A DNA stretch of 48,023 nucleotides from Paludibacter sp. 221 (GTDB lineage: Bacteria; Bacteroidota; Bacteroidia; Bacteroidales; Paludibacteraceae), in contig NZ_QVMH01000005.1 in the NCBI RefSeq assembly GCF_010501035.1, positions 57,079 to 105,101 of the forward strand. The letters run 5' to 3'. This document shows, one piece after another, positions 17,815 to 26,600 of the stretch. How positions within the stretch are numbered: position 1 is the first letter of the stretch; each line of letters starts with the position of its first letter. Made by a program: the position numbers and the translations under genes. Below the pieces are notes generated by a model. It was given only the letters and a program-made list of their open reading frames with translations. It was not told the DNA's origin and ran no database searches.

Positions 17815-18060
17815 TTCAAGGGGCTTTGCCCCTGTAACCCCACTTCATTTTTGCCTTGATGCAAAAACGAAGCAAAAAAATCAAGACTGTGCCCGCTTCA
17901 CACGAAAAATTGGCGTTTGCCGGCTAAAATCTTCCAAACTCGCTCCTCACGTCGCTCAAACAGGGACGATTTTTTAACGCCGTCTGCTCTTATTTTTCGG
18001 CTCACCGGACAAGGTCGGTCCGACGAAGAAAAAAGTTATACGATAAAACGGATATTCATT
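17815..18060. repeat. repeat-like intergenic DNA with GGGG-CTTTG-CCCC palindrome
   Basis: This gene-free stretch (17760-18064) starts with the palindrome AGGGG-CTTTG-CCCCT (17819-17833), then TTTTTGC...GCAAAAA complementary words and a G+C-rich block unlike neighbouring spacers. Its make-up suggests a dispersed non-coding repeat. A 62-codon open frame inside it has no protein-like character and is not annotated. Confidence 0.45.
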
Positions 18061-18064
18061 TACT

Positions 18065-19966
18065 CTATTTTATCTGACTTTCGCCTAAATAAACCTGTTG
18101 ATTAATGAATCCCGATTTTGGTGAATTACGCCTGAACCGGAATTGCGATTGCAGTCCTTCCAGATACATATCTAACTCGGGAGCCGACAGAATATCTAAT
18201 TCCTCGTTGTTGAGCAACGTGATGAAATAACTTAATAAATCGTATCCAAGTATGTCGTAACGCGGATTCTGTTCGATAGCTTTCCAACCCAGCAAGTCCA
18301 GAAACCTTTCTTCATATTCTTCCAGATTCTCCATTTCATATTCAGTTCTGAATGCTGATACATATACGCCAATAGGACGGTGCGAATTTTGGCTTTTCCA
18401 ACTGAATTTTTCCAATAGCATTATATCATAACGCCTGTCGGTGCGGTTCAGGTTTTCAAAGTAAGGTTGTACGTTTCCGAAACGTTCGGTATTGAATATT
18501 ATCAGATTTTTTTTAGAATAAACTGCTACCGAGTCGAATAAATTGACATCGGGGTAGGAGAGGGTTAGTGTTTGATACGCTTTACCTTGCTCTTCCAATA
18601 TGCTTTTTAATTGCAGGCTTGTAGTGAAACCTTCGTCCTGAACGGGAATACCCTCTATATCGGCAAATATATAGTTCATATTGTTCAGCTTTGTTTCAAA
18701 CAGATGCTTAAGGTGCTCAATTTCGGCTTCGTTTCCGGGATTAAACTGAAAAACATAGGGGTTGTACTCAATATCCATTACCTTGGATGTGAACGGGATG
18801 AGCATCTTAACCTCATTTTGCCGTGCGAATAGTGTAGCCACAGGCACTTGGGCTGTATATGCCGGCCCTACTATCAAGTCCATTTCCTTTAGTTCGGGGT
18901 GGTTGGTCAGAATAGCTTCCATCGTTTCCTTTGTTTTCCCCGTGTCGTAGGTATATATATCAAGCGATATACCTTTTTCTTTGGCTTCGTGAATAGCCAA
19001 TACCGCTCCACCGTAAAAGTCGACAAAACGTGCTATGCTTGCGTCGTTTTTGTTTTCGAGGGCAAATGGCAACAGGAATGCAATGCTCATTGCTTTTTCG
19101 CTTGGAATAATGCTGTCTTTCTTTTCCAGAAGTTTATCCCAGTCGATAAAAGATGTTGTTTCTCCTCCTTTGGTTTCGGTTGTTATTAAGCCGGCATAAT
19201 ACGGTATCCGTAATTCCTGGCCTATGCCTAATACTTCGAAATCGGGATTTATTTTTAAGATATCATCTACTTTCACTTGGTATTTTTTGCCTATGGAGTA
19301 GAGTGTCTCTTTTGGTTCAACTTTATGTATCAGGTATTTAACCGACAGGTCTTCTTGTAGCTTTTCTTCTTTTTTTTCAGGGTATATGTCTTCCGGCTTA
19401 GGTATTCGCAAAATGTCTCCTTCTCTTAATCCGGCTTTGGCCTGTGGGTTGTATCTCAGTATGTCTTCTTGGTTTACCTCGTATTGCTTGCTAAGCGAGT
19501 AGAGGGTTTCTTTTTTTTGTATCCGATGATAATAAAAGTTAGGCTCCGACTTTGATTGTAGGGTAGGTGTTGTGTTTTTGGCTACGATTGGAGTTTTCTC
19601 TTTTGGGGATTCGGCAGGGCTGCTTCCTCCAAAAGCGGACGCAATTATATCAACAGGTGCGGATTTTTTGCTTTCACCCTTGTGCTGCTGAATGGTGGTA
19701 TCCGAAGGCCTTACGTCTTTTTTCTTTGGAATAAAAATGACCTGACCTGCTTTTAATCCTTCTTTAAGTTCGGGATTTACAGATAAAATCTCGTTTTGTG
19801 GAACTCCGAAATTTACACTGATACGGTACAGCCCTTCGCTTTGGCGAACGGTATAAATATAATATTCGACACCATCTATAACTTGTGTCTTATAATGGTC
19901 TTCCTGTGCATAAAAGTGCAAAGGTAAGAGAAGCATAATAAGAAAACAGATAATCTGGTTTTTCAT
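18065..19966 (-). CDS. LysM-repeat protein with a periplasmic-binding-protein-like domain
   Basis: A 633-residue exported protein. Start set at MKNQIICFLIM, where a signal peptide begins; a start two codons earlier is possible. Three LysM modules (about 25-85, 140-185 and 210-255) carry the usual 'ETLYSLSKQYEVNQEDIL' type pattern and end in 'RIPK' or 'IPYY'. Serine/proline/lysine-rich linkers lie between. From about 290 to the end is a type I periplasmic-binding-protein-like fold ('AFLLPFALENKNDASIARF', 'DLIVGPAYTAQVPV'). Proteins of this design are common in Bacteroidota and are thought to sit on peptidoglycan; a ligand is not known. Divergently transcribed from the T9SS type B gene. Confidence 0.83.
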   Translation of the reverse strand: MKNQIICFLIMLLLPLHFYAQEDHYKTQVIDGVEYYIYTVRQSEGLYRISVNFGVPQNEILSVNPELKEGLKAGQVIFIPKKKDVRPSDTTIQQHKGESKKSAPVDIIASAFGGSSPAESPKEKTPIVAKNTTPTLQSKSEPNFYYHRIQKKETLYSLSKQYEVNQEDILRYNPQAKAGLREGDILRIPKPEDIYPEKKEEKLQEDLSVKYLIHKVEPKETLYSIGKKYQVKVDDILKINPDFEVLGIGQELRIPYYAGLITTETKGGETTSFIDWDKLLEKKDSIIPSEKAMSIAFLLPFALENKNDASIARFVDFYGGAVLAIHEAKEKGISLDIYTYDTGKTKETMEAILTNHPELKEMDLIVGPAYTAQVPVATLFARQNEVKMLIPFTSKVMDIEYNPYVFQFNPGNEAEIEHLKHLFETKLNNMNYIFADIEGIPVQDEGFTTSLQLKSILEEQGKAYQTLTLSYPDVNLFDSVAVYSKKNLIIFNTERFGNVQPYFENLNRTDRRYDIMLLEKFSWKSQNSHRPIGVYVSAFRTEYEMENLEEYEERFLDLLGWKAIEQNPRYDILGYDLLSYFITLLNNEELDILSAPELDMYLEGLQSQFRFRRNSPKSGFINQQVYLGESQIK

Positions 19967-20070
19967 ATACATTTTTGAAATCTTAAAAAAAACAGCAATC
20001 ATTTATTCTTTTTAAAGAACGCTGTTTTGTGCAGTTTGTTTTATGCCGCGATTTTTTTTTAGAACAGATG

Positions 20071-20078
20071 CAAATGTA
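20071..20078 (-). promoter_or_regulatory. putative -7 box for the LysM gene
   Basis: TACATTTG on the minus strand matches TAnnTTTG, about 105 bases before the start codon. The -33 region is not convincing. Confidence 0.35.
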
Positions 20079-20127
20079 AGAAAAATAACGGTATCTGCTG
20101 ACGCAAGTACAATAATTCAACGTTTTT

Positions 20128-20157
20128 TTTGTTTTTGATTAGAAAGGTGTACTTTTG
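20128..20157 (+). promoter_or_regulatory. Bacteroidota-type promoter for the T9SS type B gene
   Basis: A -33 TTTG (20128-20131) and a -7 TACTTTTG (20150-20157) are separated by 18 bases, close to consensus. A 9-bp inverted repeat ATTCGTACA/TGTACGAAT (20186-20216) lies in the leader between this promoter and the ATG at 20235. Confidence 0.6.
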
Positions 20158-20234
20158 TGTACAAATAATGATATACCATCGTTTTATTCGTACACAAGAG
20201 CTTATGTTGTACGAATTTGAACCACCTGTATAGT

Positions 20235-21542
20235 ATGAAAAAACCAATTTTCCTTTTATGTTTGTTGAGTTTTATACTGCCTGTTACGTCGCAGGTTACG
20301 TTAAATAATCCCGAATCGCAATACCTGCAATACGATAAGGCTCCGGCTGATGTGTCAGTATATATAATAAACGGAATAAAACCTACTTCGGCACTTCAAT
20401 ACTGGGGTTCGGCAGGCGAGAGCAGTTATGTATGGTATAAGTATAAAGGCGGCGTAAAAACGAACTATGCTTCGAATACCAACGATGGCAGTAATTATTC
20501 CGAAATTCAGCTTGATTATGAAAATGCAGCAGGATATATCTTGGAAGTAGACGGGGCAGAAAAAGCTGTAGTATGGATAATTGATTATCAGAATTTTTTA
20601 CCTGATTTCAGTTCGGCTGCTTTGGAGCCGGTACTCGAAAACTCGTCGTGCGATGGTATTATATTGAAGTTGAATCCGTCGTCGACTGTCCCTGCATTGA
20701 GCTATCAGAAACCTCAGTCGGCTGCTCCTTATCCTATCGACCGGACTTTTACATTGACTTACGAAACTCGTGAGTGGAATGATAGCTGGTCGGACAAGGA
20801 AGAAAAGAAACAAGTCGTACTTCCCAAAGAAACGCTCATAAGGCTGTCCGCACCTTTGAAAGATACAAAATTCACCTTATCAGGCGATGAGTTTGCAGAG
20901 AGGCTGGAGATAGACCCGTTGCCGACAGTACAGTTGGAAACAAGCCCATATGTGGGGATTGAGTCTCGCATGAAAGCATTTTTGATAGTGCGCGATGCTA
21001 CTAATGAGGTGGAACGGCCAAAAGAGGACGCGCCAAACCCTCCGATAAATGGTTCAGCACCCCTTCAAATAACTATTGAGGGTAATTCGAGCGACCCCAA
21101 CAACACTATGTACACGTGGCAGATATATAAAGGAAAAGAGGTTTGGATAACCCGTACGGAGGAAAAACTGTTCAATGTGTTCAGCGAAGCCGGCAGCTAT
21201 AAAGTAAAGCTCCATGTGGAGAATGGAACTTGTGCATATACAGACTCTATCGATGTGAATGTGTCTGAATCGCTGTTGGAAGTGCCTAATGTTTTTACCC
21301 CCAATGGTGATGGTGTTAACGACGAATTTAAGGTTGTGTTCCGTTCTTTAGAGAGTTTTCATTGCTGGGTGTATAACAACTGGGGGAAACTAATATACGA
21401 ATGGACAGACCCTACAAAAGGCTGGGACGGACGTATAAACGGAAAGAATGCCGCTATGGGACCTTACTTTTATGTGATAAAGGCAAAAGGTACTGATGGT
21501 GTTAAGTATGAAAAAAAGGGAGATATAAACCTTATCCGCTAA
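20235..21542 (+). CDS. T9SS type B sorting-domain protein (gliding-motility-associated C-terminal domain)
   Basis: A 435-residue secreted protein. Signal peptide about 1-20 after the chosen start MKKPIFLLC. The N-terminal ~260 residues have no recognised domain. A PKD-like segment (about 275-345, 'TWQIYKGKEVW', 'GSYKVKLHVENG') follows. The C-terminal ~80 residues begin 'VPNVFTPNGDGVNDEF' and run to 'YFYVIKAKGTDG', which is the CHU_C / type B sorting domain exported by T9SS. The role of the cargo is unknown. mnmE follows after 79 bases. Confidence 0.87.
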   Translation: MKKPIFLLCLLSFILPVTSQVTLNNPESQYLQYDKAPADVSVYIINGIKPTSALQYWGSAGESSYVWYKYKGGVKTNYASNTNDGSNYSEIQLDYENAAGYILEVDGAEKAVVWIIDYQNFLPDFSSAALEPVLENSSCDGIILKLNPSSTVPALSYQKPQSAAPYPIDRTFTLTYETREWNDSWSDKEEKKQVVLPKETLIRLSAPLKDTKFTLSGDEFAERLEIDPLPTVQLETSPYVGIESRMKAFLIVRDATNEVERPKEDAPNPPINGSAPLQITIEGNSSDPNNTMYTWQIYKGKEVWITRTEEKLFNVFSEAGSYKVKLHVENGTCAYTDSIDVNVSESLLEVPNVFTPNGDGVNDEFKVVFRSLESFHCWVYNNWGKLIYEWTDPTKGWDGRINGKNAAMGPYFYVIKAKGTDGVKYEKKGDINLIR

Positions 21543-21621
21543 CGTGTATCATTGTGCTGATGGCAGAATTAATTTATTAGAAATTTCATCTGTATTTTTA
21601 CCCTTATATTTAAAAAAAATT

Positions 21622-23019
21622 ATGACAAATGCTTCTACTATAGCTGCTATATCAACTCCGGCAGGGAGTGGCGGCATTGCTGTTATACGTGTTTCGGGCA
21701 AGGATGCTTTCGGATATGTCAGCCGGATTTTTGTTCCGAAGAAAAAGGATTTACAACTAACCGAAAAAGAAGCAAACAGCGTTGTTTTTGGTTCGGTAGT
21801 AACTGACAAGGGCGAAACTATTGACGATGTCTTGGTTACGCTTTTTCGTTCTCCCCATTCCTTTACCGGCGAAGATACAATCGAAATTTCATGTCATGGT
21901 TCGGTGTTCATTCAGCAGCAGATTTTAAAGTTGTTGCTTAAGCAAGGGTGTGAGTTGGCTCGTCCCGGTGAGTTTTCGCAACGCGCGTTTCTGAATGGAA
22001 AAATGGATCTTTCGCAAGCTGAGGCTGTGGCCGACCTGATTGCGTCTACTTCGGCTGCCTCGCACCGGATGGCTTTAAGCCAAATGCGTGGCAATTTCTC
22101 CAACGAACTGACCTTGATTCGTGAGAAACTGTTGAATTTTGTTTCTTTAATAGAGTTGGAACTCGATTTCAATGAGGAAGATGTAGAGTTTGCCGACCGT
22201 AAAGAATTGAACCTGCTTGCTAAAGAAATAGAGGAAAAAATATCGAAACTGGCAGATTCATTTAATCTGGGTAATGTGCTCAAAAACGGAATCCCGGTAG
22301 CGTTGGTAGGCGAAACAAATGTGGGAAAATCTACCTTGCTCAATCTGTTTTTGAATGAGGAAAAGGCAATTGTGTCGGATATACATGGTACAACCCGCGA
22401 TGTGATTGAAGATTCGGTGAATATTAATGGTGTGATGTTCCGCTTTATTGATACGGCCGGAATCCGTGAAACGAAGGATAAAATAGAAAATCTGGGAATA
22501 GAACGTACTTATAAAAAGATAGAACAAGCGAGCATTATTTTGTGGTTGATTGACAGTACGCAAGTGAGCGAACATATTGAATGGCTGACTGAGCGTATTG
22601 CTAAGCGGGCTGTTGGGAAAAAGGTGATATTGGTCTTTAATAAGATTGATAAAATTGATGAAGAGGAATATAAAGTGCTGGATGAGCTTTTTGACCAGTT
22701 TGATGCCGAACGGATTTATATTTCGGCTAAAGAGCGGATTAATACCGAAGAGTTGGAAACTGCTTTGTTAAAGGCTGCTCAAATACCGGAATTGCAAGCT
22801 ACGGATGTGGTGGTAAACAATGTACGCCATTATGAGGCGTTGACTAAAGCACAAACCTCTATTCAGCGTGTTATTGACGGATTGGAAAATAATATCTCAC
22901 ACGACTTTCTATCTCAGGATATCCGTGAGTGTATGCACTTTTTAGGCGAGATAACAGGGCAAATATCAACAGATGAGATACTTGGCAATATCTTTAGTAA
23001 ATTTTGTATCGGGAAGTAG
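21622..23019 (+). CDS. mnmE: tRNA modification GTPase MnmE
   Basis: A 465-residue protein with complete family architecture. With MnmG it installs the cmnm5 group on wobble uridine of tRNAs. The N-terminal formyl-THF-binding domain ('TIAAISTPAGSGGIAVIRVSG', 'HSFTGEDTIEISCHG') is followed by a helical domain into which the G domain is inserted. The G domain has the P-loop GETNVGKS (230-237), 'DIHGTTRD', 'DTAGIRE' and 'NKID'. The protein ends with the invariant CIGK tail. The ATG at 21622 is chosen because the conserved domain begins right after it; upstream in-frame codons have no similarity. Ends at a strong terminator. Confidence 0.97.
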   Translation: MTNASTIAAISTPAGSGGIAVIRVSGKDAFGYVSRIFVPKKKDLQLTEKEANSVVFGSVVTDKGETIDDVLVTLFRSPHSFTGEDTIEISCHGSVFIQQQILKLLLKQGCELARPGEFSQRAFLNGKMDLSQAEAVADLIASTSAASHRMALSQMRGNFSNELTLIREKLLNFVSLIELELDFNEEDVEFADRKELNLLAKEIEEKISKLADSFNLGNVLKNGIPVALVGETNVGKSTLLNLFLNEEKAIVSDIHGTTRDVIEDSVNINGVMFRFIDTAGIRETKDKIENLGIERTYKKIEQASIILWLIDSTQVSEHIEWLTERIAKRAVGKKVILVFNKIDKIDEEEYKVLDELFDQFDAERIYISAKERINTEELETALLKAAQIPELQATDVVVNNVRHYEALTKAQTSIQRVIDGLENNISHDFLSQDIRECMHFLGEITGQISTDEILGNIFSKFCIGK

Positions 23020-23148
23020 GTTGAGATTATCATCCATTTCCAATAACTATCATCAATAGCAAAGTATCTTATTGCAAATCAGTTATATTTTATCTAATTA
23101 GAGCTATTCAGTAAATAGTTTCAAAATACCCCTTTCTAAAGATAAAAA

Positions 23149-23188
23149 AATCCCAACTAATTAGCAATAATTTAGTTGGGATTAATTT
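23149..23188. terminator. rho-independent terminator after mnmE
   Basis: Perfect 12-bp stem AATCCCAACTAA / TTAGTTGGGATT, 11-nt loop, A-run before and T-run after, so it can work on both strands. The truncated hsdS fragment abuts it. Confidence 0.88.
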
Positions 23189-23194
23189 TTTGAT

Positions 23195-23446
23195 TTAGGA
23201 ATAGGCCTCAAATGAATTTGAAAATTCATCGGCTACAAGTGTCATTGGAATAAAAGCAACTATGTCTTCATCCTCTAAGCTGTTTTTCGGATTTAAGACA
23301 AATACATCCTTCAACCTACACCAGCACCACCCCTCTGGCACTTCGAACGGAATTTCATCCTCGATACATTTTACCGTTCCATCAGCGAACTGCTCATAAT
23401 GGGACGTATCCGCATTAAGGAAAATTTTTATGTAGACATTCCTCAT
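23195..23446 (-). pseudogene. hsdS: fragment of a type I restriction-modification specificity subunit
   Basis: An 83-codon remnant. It contains the segment 'SHYEQFADGTVKCIEDEIPF' and 'VPEGWCWCRLKDVF', which is the typical entry into a target-recognition domain of HsdS, followed by 'IPMTLVADEFSNSF'. The reading stops two codons later, where a full HsdS would run on for several hundred residues. The first ~12 codons do not look like HsdS. No hsdR or hsdM is nearby. It is a broken piece left by recombination, not a working specificity gene. Confidence 0.8.
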
Positions 23447-23623
23447 TCAGGCAAAAGAGTAAAAGTCTCGCGGCTTTTCGCTGATCTGAAAATAGGACAT
23501 AGCAAATTCCTTTACAGGATTTACTATGTGAATAACCAACTTTGTTATCTTTCGGCAAGCAAAAAAGGTTCTACAGGGTTTTGTGTGGAAGCATATCTGA
23601 ATTTCCAAGAAAAAGCAGTTTGT

Positions 23624-23674
23624 CAAAATAGGAAATGCATCTTGTTTCCCGATATACCCTACAATTCCACACAT
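23624..23674 (-). pseudogene. glmS: 5' stub of glutamine-fructose-6-phosphate aminotransferase
   Basis: Eleven bases after the carAB stop, an ATG opens MCGIVGYIGKQDAFPIL, which is the N-terminus of GlmS including the catalytic Cys2. Similarity ends after about 17 codons; the frame then continues through unrelated sequence and stops. The original layout was therefore carAB-glmS in one operon, and the rest of glmS has been removed or replaced. GlmS is usually essential for peptidoglycan precursor synthesis, so an intact copy should exist elsewhere. The ~180 bases between this stub and the hsdS fragment are unidentified. Confidence 0.75.
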
Positions 23675-23685
23675 GATTTTTATCT

Positions 23686-26600
23686 TTATTTATATTCATC
23701 CCAGCTTTTTATAGGAATTTCATTCAAATCAATTTCGCAGAAAGCATGAATAAAAGCCGCAGCCAATCGCGCGTTGGTAAAAAGCGGAATATTAAAATCG
23801 ATAGCGCCTCGCCGGATTTTATACCCGTTGGAAAGTTCGCCCTGTGTCAGGTTCTTCGGAATATTAATGATCATGTCAATTTGTTTTTCACGAATCATTT
23901 CCAAAGCGTTCGGTGTGCCTTCTTCGCTCGGTTGATAAACCAAAACAGAGGGGATTCCATTGATGTTTAGAAACTTATGCGTCCCTTTTGTGGCGTAAAT
24001 AGTGTATCCTTCTTCTTGAAGTAGGCGACAGGAATCCAGTAAGTCTACTTTCGATTTCGTTGGACCGCCGGATACGAGTATGTTCTTCTTCGGAACGCGC
24101 ATACCTACCGACAACATCGATTTGAGAACTGCTTCGTAATAATCGTCTCCTATGCAGCCTACTTCGCCTGTCGAAGCCATATCGACTCCCAATACCGGAT
24201 CTGCTTTTTGCAAGCGTGAAAACGAGAACTGAGATGCTTTGATTCCGACATAATCCAAATCAAATTCGTTTTTATTGGGCTTTTCCACTTCTTCGCCCAA
24301 CATAACGCGGGTTGCTAATTCGATAAAATTTAGCTTCAGTACCTTGGAGACAAAAGGAAAACTTCTAGATGCCCGCAGGTTGCATTCAATCACTTTAATA
24401 TCATTGTCTTTTGCCAAAAATTGAATATTGAATGGCCCCGTGATTTGCAAAGCCTCAGCAATCCGGCCGGTTATCCGTTTGATACGCCGCACCGTTTCCA
24501 CATATAGTTTTTGTGGTGGAAACTGAATAGTTGCATCGCCAGAATGAACTCCGGCAAACTCGATGTGTTCGGAAATGGCATAAGTAACTATCTCGCCTTT
24601 ATTAGCCACGGCATCGATCTCTATCTCTTTCGCGTTCTGAATAAATTCGCTCACTACTACCGGATGTTTTTGCGAAACATAAGCAGCCAACTTCAGAAAC
24701 ATTTCCAATTCTTCAGGATTGGAACACACATTCATCGCCGCGCCCGAAAGCACATACGAAGGACGCACCAACACAGGGAAACCGACTTCTTCCGCAAACG
24801 AATTAATATCGGAAAATGATGTCAGTTCTTTCCATTTTGGCTGGTCAATTCCTAAATTATCCAGCATGGACGAAAATTTGTGCCTGTCTTCCGCGTTGTC
24901 GATACTCAAAGCAGATGTTCCCAAGATAGGAACTCCGGCTTTATCCAGCGAAAGCGCCAAATTGTTCGGAATTTGGCCGCCGGTAGAAAGAATCACACCG
25001 TGAGGATTTTCTATTTCGATAATATCCATTACCCGCTCGTAAGTCAGCTCGTCGAAATATAAGCGGTCGCATATATCGTAATCGGTCGATACGGTTTCCG
25101 GATTGTAGTTGATCATAACTCCCTGCCAACCTCGCTTGCGAATAGCTTGCAAGGTATTGACGGAACACCAGTCGAATTCGACCGACGAACCGATGCGGTA
25201 CGCTCCCGAACCGAGAACAATGACAGCCCCTCCTTCGGAGGGGTTTGGTGAGGCTGAACTTTTGGGGGGATTTAGGGAGGCCTGAGTTGGATGGGCTATT
25301 ACATCATGCTCAGTTCCATTATATGTAAGGTACAGATAATTCGTTTGCGCCGGATATTCAGCCGCGAGGGTATCGATTTGCTTAACAACAGGAAGGATCT
25401 TTTGTCTTTTTCGAGATTCCCGCAATTCACTCTTTTTATCTGAGGCAATGTCGGAATCTTTGTATATCAGTTTAGTAATTTGGAAATCAGAAAATCCTTT
25501 TTGTTTCGCGTCTCTTAAAAGCTTTTCCGGTAGTTCGCTTATGGAATTATAGCTGCTTATATCTTTTGATGTTTTATGAATCGACTGAAGTTTTTGTAAA
25601 AACCACAAATCAATTTTAGTCAGCTCGTGTATTTTTTCGATGGAATAACCGTTCTCCAATGCTTGTGCAATGATAAAGATACGTTTGTCTGTCGGCTCGG
25701 ATAAGGCTTTGTCGATGTCATCTACCTCCAGATCTTTGTTTCCTACAAATCCGTGCATTCCCTGAGCAATCATTCGCAAACCTTTCTGGATAACTTCTTC
25801 AAAGTTTCGTCCGACAGCCATAACTTCTCCTACGCTTTTCATACTGGAACCGATTTCGTGCGATACGCCGTGGAATTTTTCCAAATCCCAACGTGGAATT
25901 TTGCAAACAATGTAATCCAATGCCGGTTCGAAAAAAGCAGGAGTTGTTTTGGTAACGGAGTTTTTCAATTCCTGCAAACCGTATCCTAACCCAAGTCTAG
26001 CCGCGACAAATGCCAGCGGATAGCCCGTTGCTTTGGATGCTAATGCCGAAGAACGACTTAAACGAGCATTGACCTCGATAACCCGATAATCCTCGGAAAC
26101 CGTGTCGAAAGCATACTGAACATTACATTCGCCCACAATGCCGATATGACGAATAATGCGTATAGCCAATTCGCGAAGTTTGTGATACTCTTTGTTGGTG
26201 AGGGTTTGCGACGGAGCTACAACAATACTTTCGCCCGTATGAATGCCCAGCGGGTCGAAATTTTCCATATTACAAACCGTAATGCAATTGTCGTATTTAT
26301 CGCGCAGTACTTCGTATTCAATCTCTTTCCATCCTTTCAGCGATTTTTCAATTAATAACTGATTGGAGTAGTTGAACGCTTTTTCGGCTAAGGCTTGCAA
26401 CTCATTGCGATTGTTACAAAATCCACTTCCCAAGCCGCCCAAGGCATAAGCCGCCCGCACAATAATAGGATAACCCAATTCCGCCGCCGCTTTGCGGGCT
26501 TCTTCAATGGATTCTACTGCGACACTTTTAATCGTCTTGACATCGATTTCATCCAATTTTTTAACAAACAATTCCCGGTCTTCCGTGTCGATAATGGCTT

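Noticed and set aside
17917-18105. 62-codon frame in the repeat-like spacer behind the LysM gene
   Set aside because: Sequence looks like translated repeat DNA and it overlaps the end of the LysM gene.
23195-23446. Functional type I restriction-modification locus
   Set aside because: Only part of one recognition domain remains, with no hsdR or hsdM.
23399-23749. 116-codon plus-strand frame overlapping the hsdS and glmS remnants and the end of carAB
   Set aside because: It runs antisense to three recognisable minus-strand sequences, and no family was recognised. It may hold the unidentified insert but is not supported as a gene.
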